64,000 bases of DNA from Thermochaetoides thermophila DSM 1495 (lineage: Eukaryota > Ascomycota > Sordariomycetes > Sordariales > Chaetomiaceae), in NCBI RefSeq assembly GCF_000221225.1, contig NW_006383030.1, positions 620,001 to 684,000 on the forward strand. Reading direction: 5' to 3'. Both the position numbers and the translations under genes were made by a program. This document shows positions 54,930-64,000 of this stretch, piece by piece (within the stretch, counting starts at the first letter, position 1; each line of letters opens with the position of its first letter). The notes under the pieces were generated by a model. The model was not told the DNA's origin. It did not search any database and saw nothing but the letters and a program-made list of their open reading frames with translations.

Positions 54930-56856
54930 ATGTCTGGCATCCAGTTAGGCAATCGGACGACTCTGTCATCAGACGGTAAGTGCTCTACAAACTTTCTTTC
55001 TCGTCCGCCTTCGATCTTGGCCCAAGCCTTGATTTCCTTTTCTCGGGCACCCATCCCTTCTTCCCAACTTGGAGAGTCGGTCTTTGGCTTCCGTCTTTTT
55101 GGAGTCAACATCCCTAACTTGTCTCTCTCCTACAACTCCTTCTAAACCATTGATGTCCAGGAGTCTTTCGCGCTTGCATCTTATCTTTCTGTCACCTGCG
55201 CCTCCTCCACTCGTGTCTTTTTCCTGCAGCCACATTTCCTCGAGTCCTATATGGCGACTTTTGTTTTCTTCAGCTAACGTGCGGACAGTCTCGTCTTCCG
55301 GCCAGGAACCTCGCAAGCAACCGACTTATACAACGGTCGGTTCGATCTACAACCCGGATGCCGCAACTCCTATTCAACCCCCCACCCGCCGTGCCAGGAC
55401 CAGGCGCAATCCCTTTTCTGGTAGAGACAACAGCCTGGTTAACTTCTTGGACCTTGTCGATTCGGTCCTTGCCACGGGGTCTGCCTCAAGCAACAACAAC
55501 TGGCCGAGTCAGTCCTCATCGTCCTCGACTGCATTCAACTATACACCGCTCCAACAAAACGACGCCAGGGCAGTTAGCCCAGTCAGAGATCGGGGAAATT
55601 CCACATCTATCAGCGTGGATATGCCTATCCCAAACCTTCGTTCGGGAGGCCTTCCGTCTCCGACAGGGTTCAACGACACTCTCAGTCCCGAAGACGCTCT
55701 AGCAGCTCGGATCAATGTCAAAGGACTGACAAACTTGGCATCGTATCCTAATCCCATGCAGAAGGCTGCTCAAAAGGCTCTAGCGAGGGCCCGGCTTGCA
55801 AACCTCAATCGATCGGATAGTTCTTCGACATCCTCGCTTGGCCAGTCAGACTTAATCAATGATCGTTTCCTTGGGATCCAGAACTCGACAAGTGTCGCAA
55901 CGGGACTGCCCCGGCCCTTAACCGCAGGACCGCCAGGTCAGCGACCATTTAAGTCAACAACACTTGACGCAGCTTCTAGGTGTCTTCGCGTCGATGACCA
56001 AATGTCTCCACTGGCAAGCATTTTTCGACCTAGGTCATCGCTTGGTGTTCTCAACAATCCCGGTCCTTCTCGTCCTGTCTTTGAGGATGGCAATGGGTTG
56101 ACAGGAGGTGACAGGTTCGGTTCAATTGTCAATGATGAGAGGCAGCACCATGCTGTATCATACCCCTCAGCTGACCAATCAACGATTCGCTCACTGTCTC
56201 TTAGAAGCCCTTCTGAGATGCCTGGTGCTCCCTCGAATGATCTTCGGAACAAGATTCAGGATACTCTTCCTCCCGAGAGAGCCAAGGTATACTTCGGTAA
56301 CAGCTTGCCCCCTAGCTACAACGGACGGTACAAGCCCATTCCGGACGACTGGCATTCAAAGTATCCGATCAATGAACGCAACCTAACACAAGATCCTATT
56401 ACCGACCGAATGACTAAAGTTAACCGGATCTTCTATTCGGGTGCCGAGAGCCTGGTCAAGAGCATGGATCAAATCGTGCGTGATCGCAACTATCGTCGTC
56501 TGGAAAACAAAGTGGGAGTTATTGGAGAGGAACGCGAAAGACTTCGTGGCAGTCACATGGAACGTGTTGGAGAGGACGGGAAACTGTTGCTGCCGCATCT
56601 CACGGTCGAGCAAGCAAACGAAATGGAGTCGGCCGAGCTTGTGAAGCCTTTGCTCAACATGGCTTTTGCCACCTTGCTGGGCTACAAGACCGAGGCCCAG
56701 GCAGGCTCGTCGAACCGCAACCCGTCCCTTCACAGTTTCAAGGTCGAAGAGGAGTGGATTGACCACAGCGAGGACGGTCACTCGAGCTTCTTTAGCATTC
56801 CTCCGGAGGAGCAAGCTAGGAAGCGGGTTCGCAGGAAGGCTAGAAGGGGCTACTGA
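54930..56856 (+). CDS. Uncharacterised, mostly disordered protein with conserved-looking C-terminal domain, 2 exons
   Basis: Exon 54930-54975 (ATG in strong context gaaaATG) joins exon 55289-56856 across a 313-nt intron with a CTAAC branch motif, giving 537 residues. Alternatively translation starts inside the long frame that opens in the intron, but that would add a Ser-rich, hydrophobic lead. Residues 1-350 are Ser/Asn/Pro-rich with RRARTRRNPFSGRDNSLVNF and an Ala-rich helix (MQKAAQKALARARLANLNR). The C-terminal part (about 370-537) looks folded: RAKVYFGNSLPPSYNGRYKP, DPITDRMTKVNRIFYSGAE, a charged helix, LVKPLLNMAFATLLGYK, and a basic tail KRVRRKARRGY. I do not recognise a family. There is no signal peptide or membrane segment. 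Confidence 0.78.
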
Positions 56857-58478
56857 GGCAGTCACTGCCCAGTGTTGAACAAGGGAAATTGGAACATTCT
56901 GAAGAGGTGGAATAAGTTGCTTTGGAGATGCTAGCACTACATACGATGGTGCTTGGATGATTTTGGTTGAGTACCTACTGAATGGCTTAATATGCACAAA
57001 GAGAAAGGAAACAAAAGAAGCTGAAAAGGAAAAAAAAGAAGCAAAGAATATCTGTAGATTAGGAGCCAGGATTCGTGTCTATTCCTTTTGGGGTTCGGGT
57101 CCATCTTCTAGCTCATTGCTAACATGGGCGAAGTATGCATCAGCTCTCTTCACTCTGCTTCATGATACCTGATGACTTTCATACATTCACGCTTCAACTG
57201 TCAACATGATGAATGTCTCTGGGCGACCTGAATAATCGCTCCTCCTTTAACTAGTCCCAATCTGAAAACTGCTCCACACCTTTGACGAGGGTAGAGTTAT
57301 GGTATCCAGTGCCATTAATGTGCCATGTGTCTTCATTATGTGCTTCCTGAGCGGCTGTTACATCCTTCTATCTCATGTTTCTTGTGACTTGTAGGATGGA
57401 ACACGTCACCTGTTATCATGGGCATGGGTGAGGATAAAGGAACATGTGGCAGGGCACTTTTTTATTCTATTTTATTTATTTAATTTTACGACGGTAAGAT
57501 GACAGAGCTCAGAGGGTTTGTCCTATAGAGTAAAAGTTCTCAAGAACAATTTAGGGAGAGTTGAGAGGTTGTGGGCTGGGCGAATGTTGACCAAGTAAAC
57601 ATCAAGCATGTTGAGGTGCTGAGCTTCTTCCCGCTCACTTAAGATCATGGAGAGGAGAGCGCTGACATTATTTCACTGAGCAAAAGTAGTATTTACACTT
57701 CTCGGACGTAAGCCAGAGTCTGGATCTGACATGGACAGACAACACTACACTGCACCATGATATGTCACCACGCGCTACACCAATCATGTGATGAGGCAAA
57801 ACAAAGACCGGTTGCCCAATTTTTACTTGACCACCGTGAAACCAAACCCGAGAGTTTCGCTTCTTGAAATTAACTGTGTAGTTGTTCGCTGTACAACGTG
57901 TAAAAGCCACACTTCTTCCGACCTCCAACTTGACTTGAACAGAGAAAAAAAGGGAGAAAAGACCGCAAGTTATCCCATCAGTAAAAAAAAAGAAAAAGAG
58001 CACATCTATATACGACAAAAAATAAACAAGACAAGCCAAACCACCAAACCAAACCCACAGAGTCAGGTAAAGTAAACCCCTGTACGGGCTGCCGGTAAGG
58101 AACAAAGTAAAAAGAAAGACGGCAGCCCCTTCCCTTAAACCCCCAACCCTTCCCATTCAGTGGTGTGGGACTACTATCGGGTATCATAAATCCTCGGTTG
58201 CCAAGGTAAACTCCTGTGATGAACGTATCAAGATTATGAATTCGCATCCCTCATCAGATCTCCGAGTCAAGTCATCCTGGAGGTCGCCTGGGACATCAGA
58301 TTACTTCCTGGTGTTGCTCCTGGACCTTGTGGCGGGAGTTGTGGCATTATTTTCGCTTCTCTGCGTCCAGATTGGAACCAGGCCTCTTAAGCTCCTCCGG
58401 GGCCACCGTACGGACTCCTGGGGGCATAGGGATAATTATATCCTCGTAGTTGTTAGCCGGTTATCGATGCGATGCATT
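56857..58478. other. Convergent 3' region between unknown gene and palI
   Basis: 1.6 kb with A-runs and AT-rich blocks (57460-57490, 57950-58030). A 162-codon minus frame (58156-57668) is rich in Phe/Val from T-runs and is probably not coding. Confidence 0.5.
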
Positions 58479-60519
58479 TCAATATCTCCGGACAGGAACA
58501 GGACCGGCTCCGGTTGGCGTCTGCGTTCTAACTGCAGGAGGAGGGGGAGAAGGATCCGCAAAACGGGGGTCGACATCCTCGTAGTACTCACCGGCTGGCG
58601 GGACCGTCGACGATGGTTGCGGCGGCGGGCTGGAATTGTCCGTGGGACGACCAGCTGCTGTTGGGTTTAATGGGGAAGGCGGGAGACGAGGGGAGTTACG
58701 GCCTTGTTGGGATTGGGGCGTTTGTTTCCAGGCTTGGCGGGGGGGAATATAAACGCCGTTTCTTTTTTTTGGGCGGGCGGGGGGGGGGGGGAATAGGTTA
58801 GTTATGGTTCGTAAGAAGAGGGGGAAAAGTGGGAAGGGAGGAATTTGCATACTCATCCTCGCTGTATCTACTTGCGCCGCTCATGTGGCGATCAATAGGC
58901 CTGGGTGGCTGAGGAGTTGGCAACCCAGCATCATTATCGCGTGTGCCGTACTGCCCAGGCCCGCTTTGAGACCCCTGTGGCAGGTTACTGCTGGGCGTGC
59001 CGTCCAGTTCAGCAGGCCCAAGTGGCGGAGGGATGTTGTCATCAAGTCCCGGCATAGGCGGCGGCGACTCTGCCCTAGGAAGGTCATCGTTGTCGGGGCT
59101 GTATGGCGTGTAGCCGCCGTTAGAGGCGTTGGAACCTGAGCGGTTCGTGTAGCCAGGACCGCCCATCGGGGCAGGCGATGCCCGCATAGGCATGGGGCCG
59201 AAAGATCCAGGTCCTGGATTATAGGATCCGGCGGATGGACGCCGGTCAAAGGAGCCCTGAGGGCCCGGATAGCCTGGCGGAGGAGGACCACCACGTCCCC
59301 GCATGCCCGGTCCCCCGTAGCCGCCACGCGGCGGCGAGCCATACCCTCCTCTGTTGCCCGGTGGGGGTCCGTACCCGCCCCTACCAGGAGGGCCGTATCC
59401 TCCACGACCCGACGGCGGCGGGCCATAGCCGTTGTAGCCACCTCTCCCGGGACCGGGATAGCCACCGCGGCCGCGATAGCCTCCTCGCACTGGAGGGGTG
59501 TTCATCCTATCGTAGGATGGCGTTCTCATCGGATAGCCGTCCTGTGGGGGCGGCGGGCTTCCATAGCCACTCCGGATGCTGGGAGTGGTAGACATTGAGC
59601 GCATAGGAATGTCAGAGGGGTTAGTTGGATCGTTTACGTAGGTTGTAGAGCCTTGATCGGAGGGAAAGGCAGCAGGAGGTTGGTCGTTCGAAGGGCTTCG
59701 GGAGGTTAAAGGAATCCTCTCGTCGCTAACGCGGTCATCCTTCTTTTCGAAAGACGCGAATTGCGGGAGGCTGTCGGGGCCGCCATTAGCACCGCTAACT
59801 ACAGGCAGTGTCGGCTCAAGAGCTGCCGCAGTAACAGGGAGAGTCGCTGCCTGGGCCTGGCGCCTATAGTAGTTCTCGCCGCTCATCTCGGCATTCTGAG
59901 CAATGCGCTTAGCCCTTGCTTTCCTGCCGACAACCGTTCTACGCATAGCGCAGGAAACCAGGCCACTGAGCGCGACGAGGATGGTGGCAGCGAGTACCAC
60001 ATATGAGCCCCAGGCGATGTGGGGCACGAAGACAAGGACGTCGACGAGGAAGCAGAGCAGGCAGACGAGGAAGTCGACGATGCCAACCAAGAACAGGACG
60101 AGCAAAAACCCAGCCGAGTGGGCAGCCTTGTGGAAGTGAGCGATGACAGCAAGAACTAGCATGATCAAAGTGATCACGGCGGCCACGGGATGGACGATGA
60201 GAAGGTATGTAAGGGTCGATCGGGTCGACGCGGGGAGCTGAAAGTCCGTGGAATTGAGGAGTTCTAAGCAGTTGGTGAGTTTTTGACCCATCCCCATCTG
60301 TGGGACATGAGGGGCACAGAACTTACCATCACCAACATCATAACCAACTTGGATGTCGGTGCAGCCATCTGGGCCGCACCAGCCAAACACGCCAAGGTTG
60401 AAGCCATTGAAATGACCTAGAGGGACAGGTGGAATGATGGGAGTCGAGAGAACGGCGAGCAAGAGAAGGATGAAGGCCGCGGAGAGCAGCACTGTCAAAG
60501 GTGTTGCCGGGCGCAACAT
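58479..60519 (-). CDS. palI: pH-response regulator PalI/RIM9 (SUR7/PalI family), 3 exons
   Basis: Exons 60519-60327, 60263-58853 and 58761-58479 join in frame over introns of 63 and 91 nt to 628 residues. The start MLRPATPLTVLLSAAF is characteristic of the family. A first helix is followed by an extracellular loop with the GVFGWC ... C motif, then three more helices (four in total). The large cytosolic tail contains RGG/GYG-rich low-complexity sequence (about 340-430) and the family-typical EYYEDVDPRFADP near the C-terminus, which only the third exon supplies. PalI assists plasma-membrane localisation of the PalH pH sensor in the PacC alkaline response. ATG 60537 would add six residues. Intron 1 is stop-free and a multiple of three; intron 2 carries a poly-C run in the transcript. 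Confidence 0.93.
58771..58791 (+). repeat. G-rich run inside palI intron 2
   Basis: Runs of 3, 3 and 13 G separated by C on plus, C-rich in the transcript, between the branch region and the donor. Confidence 0.85.
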
Positions 60520-63500
60520 GGTTAAAAGTGATCCCACTCAGCGCCGAGGGGAGTCTGGGGCTGCAACAGAGAGCGCCAGCGTCTTCAAGACGCGGCCGGC
60601 CGAAAAAGACACGCTCCGGTGGTTTAAGACGATGAGCGAGGGTGATGATGGGGGTCTAACAGTTGGACTGCGCCAAGCGACTGGGACGCAGGACGGAATA
60701 GTGACAAGGGCGACTTGTGAGACCTCGTTGAGGAAACATGGGAGGGAGAGGGGGCCTGGCAGTGCGAGCTGGAAAGGATTCCAGAGAGACCTGCGCAAGG
60801 CGACTTGGAGCGATCCGATGCAGAGCGATCTAGGCTGATCGGAATGGCTGGAATTTTTTTTAAAGGTGCAGTTCTGTTCAAGTTTTGTGTCGGCGCAATT
60901 GACTGAGACCGTAGACGTGTGGCTGTGAATTGAATCGTTCAATGGTCGGCTGTCGGCGTGGACACAGAAGTATACTGTAGTCGACGCTCTAGCAAGCTGC
61001 AGCAACAAGCTGAAAGTTCAATCCATTGTCGGTGTCGACGTTGTTACTCGTTAGTCATCGGTCGATCAGTCGGCAGGCTCTCGCTCGCTCGAGGGGAGCA
61101 GACGGCCAGAAGGACGTGACCTGAGCCTGAGGAGGCGCTGACCACACGCGATCCAGTGGTGATGGGGACAGGCCGCGCTGCGGAAGATGAGGTGATGGGG
61201 GTGCGCTGATGGCCAAGACGACAGGGCGAAGGCGTGGTCAGTGTGCGGCCAGGGGGGAAATGGGGCCTTCCATTTGGGGGCACGATGGGGGAACAGCGTC
61301 GTGCAGGGCCCCTAGGATCCAGTGTGGGGAACGTTGTGCCAGCCAAGGACCGAGGCCAGGGACACCCAGGCTCTTCAGGCTTTTTGCAGGCGACAACGGG
61401 AGGGCATCTGGTGCTTCCCAGCGGTTTTGGCCAATCAACGGCTCGATCCAACACCCCGGAAAGAAAAGCTCGGTTGGGGTCGAAATTGGGAAGAGTCCAC
61501 CTGCAGTAGGCGGTGGACCCGCGAGAGCAGCAGGGCTGGTGTGTGGCTGGCCCCATCAGCCGCGGCCCACCGACAAACCACAGGGGTTCTTGTTCGATCT
61601 TGAAATTCCATCTACGGATCCGTCACCAGCAGCTCCATTTTTCATCTCTCGCGTGTAGCAGCAGAGCGGAGGGGCTTCGAGGACGCCCCGCAGTCAGGAA
61701 ACTTGCAACACGTTTGACAGGACAGAGCTTCAGTTGAACGTTACAAAATATCTTCTGGGAAGATGCAGCAGAAAGCATTTTTACTCAAGTGTCACTACGT
61801 CTGCAAAGGAACGCTGTCAGCGACCACGATCACATATCCAACGGCAGCCTCGCAGATTGTGCTGGCGGCTCAGCAGGCGAGCTCATCCGGCCCAGCCTAA
61901 AAAGAGAGCGGAAGCTCGCACCGGTTGCTCTGCGGCCCCTCTGCTCTTCGGGCCGTCTTCAAACCTGCAACTTTGCCCTGGGTTGGGCAAAGCTCAGCGG
62001 GTCCCACGGTTTGGGCCACTGTAAGGGAAAAAGCTCTCCCGCATGCTTTAATTGTCAACATGAACTCGACACACATCTAAACAGCTGCGGTGATGAATCG
62101 GTCGAACTCAGCTTCAGGGCATTCTCACCATTTACAAACAGATTGCCCTGGCTGTTTTGAATCAGGACTTGCCTCAACAGCCCCGAGCTGTTCATGCAAT
62201 GCGAAACCACAACACCGCCTGTGGCTGTGTATCGCCAATTGACCCTGCCCATGAATCCGCACTGATATCATACCCCCTTTTTGTCCTCGCTGATCTGTGT
62301 CCAGATCTACATACAGTTCATTGCCTGCAAGTTAAGCTCCAGGAACTCAGGTTCCACGTCCCGAATGACAGGGCCCGATCTACGATCCTGCAGCTAAATG
62401 ATCTGATCTCACGAACCTATGTGATCGATACCACCAAATCTCAACAAGCGCTTGAGATTTTTTCCGCAACACCTGTCTAGATTAAACTGCAGCTAGTTAC
62501 CGAGAAGCATGGTTAGCAAGCTCATCATTGCATGGGGCAGTGCCAGTCCTTTCAGAAGAGCCATGATCCTTCTGCCATGAAGAAAGAGAAACTTATGACA
62601 AGGGGTCCGTCCCAAGACAAGTTTTGGGGGGGGAAAGTCCAAATGATATGGGTGCCTTGGGCCCCGGGTAAGTTTATGCCGTCTACTGATAGCGTAGCAC
62701 TGATGAGACCTTGTTATTGGAATGTCCTCCTAGTCCTAGGATTAATGAACGTCGAGGATTTTTGGTAGCGAAATCCTTACTATTTGGAAGCTTCCTTTCA
62801 ATCATAATTACAAGCTATTCCATAATGCTGTTTTAACAAACTGACGGTGTCCATCATTGAGATCTGAGATCGACACTTCGACTTTCGGCAATCATCAACT
62901 GCGGGACCAGCCTTCTGGGGCCCTTGTTTCGTCTCGGAATTTCGATCCTCAAACACTCGAGCACATGAAGAGCTCGTTAACTGGCCCCGCGCTGGAAAAA
63001 AACGGGAGCCAAAAACTTGCCGAGGGATCTTGTATCCAGAGAGATCTTTTGGAGTTTCGTGTCATGAAATCCCCCCAGCTGCCACGCTGGTGCGTCCAGG
63101 AACTTCCAATCCCAGGAACTTTGAAGCTAGCCTGAGACACTCAAAAGGTCCAGGGCATCCTGACTCGAGCGTTTTATGCGTTGCAGGCAAAAAGGTCCTT
63201 GGTACCGATAAGATGATAAGAGGTTTTTGATGATACATCCTCTTCCAGATGCTGGATGCTAGCCGCATACCTACAGGAAGTGAAAATGAAGAAGTGCAAG
63301 ACTGTAACTCTGTAAGAGTCCTAAGACAATAACTTTCGGACACGATTTGTTTCCAACTGCCTATGCAGCGCCGGCCGATCGATCATCGGGCATCGGGAGA
63401 ATCCAAGACCGGCATCGGGCGACCTAGGCGGCAAAAAGCGGGTCTCGGATTCTCTGTCGTCAGCACTTTCAGTATCCACACGGCGCCGCTGGCTTTTGAC

Positions 63501-63654
63501 TTATCGACAAGTTCGATTGCGACTCCGTCCATGGCCACTGCCCCATGCTTCCATGCCGGGCTGACAGACTCCGCTGTTTCTTTTCTCTCTTCATCATGAA
63601 AATAATGAAATAAGAAAGTTTAATCCCTCGCTAACTAGCCCGTTTGCCGCGAAC
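60520..63654. other. Long intergenic region upstream of palI and the last gene
   Basis: 3.1 kb of divergent promoter sequence. It has three GCCAAG (PacC-type) hexamers at 60672, 61212 and 61342 and a perfect 8-bp inverted repeat ctttgccc/gggcaaag at 61971-61992. Open frames on both strands near 61044-61660 lack motifs and cancel each other out. Confidence 0.5.
61971..61992. promoter_or_regulatory. Inverted repeat CTTTGCCC-N6-GGGCAAAG
   Basis: Perfect 8-bp arms with a 6-bp spacer in intergenic DNA. It could be a binding site for a dimeric factor; no match to a named site is claimed. Confidence 0.4.
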
Positions 63655-64000
63655 ATGTGGCGTCAGCATTTGGCCAGCGCCCGCCGGCCGTTATCCTCCT
63701 CGACCTCTTTGACGACATCTCCATCCCCTCTTCGCCGATATGCTTCCAATATAGCGATTTGCAGCCCTCCCCCATTGTCCCTCCATATCCCCGCCAAAAC
63801 CGCTAGAAAACCCCCCTCCTCAACCCGCCGCATCATAATTCACACCGCCCCCTTCGAGCCCCTCCGTCCTCCTCCTCCCTCAGCCCTCGGTGACCCTCGC
63901 CCCGCCCGCAGCTTCCGCCGCACTCGACGCTGGCTACGCCGCCTAATTATTGTTTCATCGCTGCTCGGAACAGGCTACCTCATCGACCGGTACCTCTACG
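63655..64000 (+). CDS. N-terminal fragment of a probable mitochondrial membrane-anchored protein (possibly ABC1/ADCK-like)
   Basis: ATG 63655 (A at -3) opens a frame that stays open for 115 codons to the window end. The first 95 residues are strongly basic, Ser/Pro/Arg-rich and nearly free of acidic residues (MWRQHLASARRPLSSS), as in mitochondrial presequences. The segment RRTRRWLRRLIIVSSLLGTGYLIDRYLY then forms a basic-flanked hydrophobic helix. That layout, with a presequence and one helix before the missing main domain, matches the start of fungal ABC1/ADCK-type kinases such as yeast MCP2. Other inner-membrane proteins share it. The identification is an inference from layout, because the diagnostic kinase motifs would lie beyond the window. 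Confidence 0.6.
   Translation, partial: MWRQHLASARRPLSSSTSLTTSPSPLRRYASNIAICSPPPLSLHIPAKTARKPPSSTRRIIIHTAPFEPLRPPPPSALGDPRPARSFRRTRRWLRRLIIVSSLLGTGYLIDRYLY

Noticed and set aside
57668..58156. 162-codon minus-strand ORF with many Phe/Leu
   Set aside because: Its hydrophobicity comes from T-runs in a 3' intergenic region; no consistent membrane-protein layout.
61044..61660. Overlapping ORFs of 150-170 codons on both strands
   Set aside because: Mutually exclusive frames in GC-rich promoter DNA with no protein features.

Overview
The window comes from a nuclear chromosome of a filamentous ascomycete. It most resembles the Sordariomycetes, probably Sordariales. The reasons are short GT-AG introns (mostly 47-75 nt) with CTAAC/CTGAC branch motifs, roughly 50% GC, fungal-only genes (palI/RIM9, EOS1, RRT8-type, FLC/TRP, a Taz1-type telobox protein), and an ATP sulfurylase with the fungal allosteric APS-kinase-like tail. 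I cannot name the genus from sequence alone. I resolved twenty protein genes, most of them as exon-by-exon models joined in frame. One gene enters at the left edge and one runs off the right edge.

Layout: 0-5.3 kb holds the tail of an RRM protein and a six-exon sodium:solute symporter. 5.4-6.0 kb holds a probable broken gene. 6.4-14.1 kb is a compact housekeeping block: mitochondrial Tim44-like/mL45 protein (-), EOS1 (+), translation factor eIF1/SUI1 (-), tRNA methyltransferase TRM44 (+) and an intradiol dioxygenase (-). 15.3-32.9 kb is a run of minus-strand genes: FLC/TRP membrane protein, a large RD/RE-rich protein, ATP sulfurylase and a secreted Ser/Thr/Pro-rich repeat protein. 34.9-38.6 kb holds an eight-exon RRT8-type membrane protein and GDT1. 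39.7-49.2 kb holds a Taz1/TRF-type telobox Myb protein, coatomer gamma (SEC21) and a choline/ethanolamine phosphotransferase, all on plus. 50.3-60.5 kb holds a YAP-type bZIP factor, an uncharacterised conserved-looking protein and the pH-sensing protein PalI. At 63.6 kb a membrane-anchored, probably mitochondrial, protein begins.

These are mostly independent single-copy genes, with no operon or secondary-metabolite cluster logic. Recurring themes are secretion and the cell surface (EOS1, FLC, SEC21, GDT1, phosphotransferase, PalI, repeat protein) and gene expression (RRM, eIF1, TRM44, mL45, bZIP). The points most worth a second look are: CCCTAA telomere-type repeats in the promoter of the gene for the probable telomere-repeat-binding protein; a 599-nt intron with an antisense membrane ORF in the symporter gene; a 39-bp minisatellite in the surface protein; a 40-bp inverted repeat pair near 46.7-47.1 kb; a uORF whose stop overlaps the EOS1 start; and two 63-nt stop-free introns. 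I found no convincing tRNA, rRNA, CRISPR array or intact transposon.
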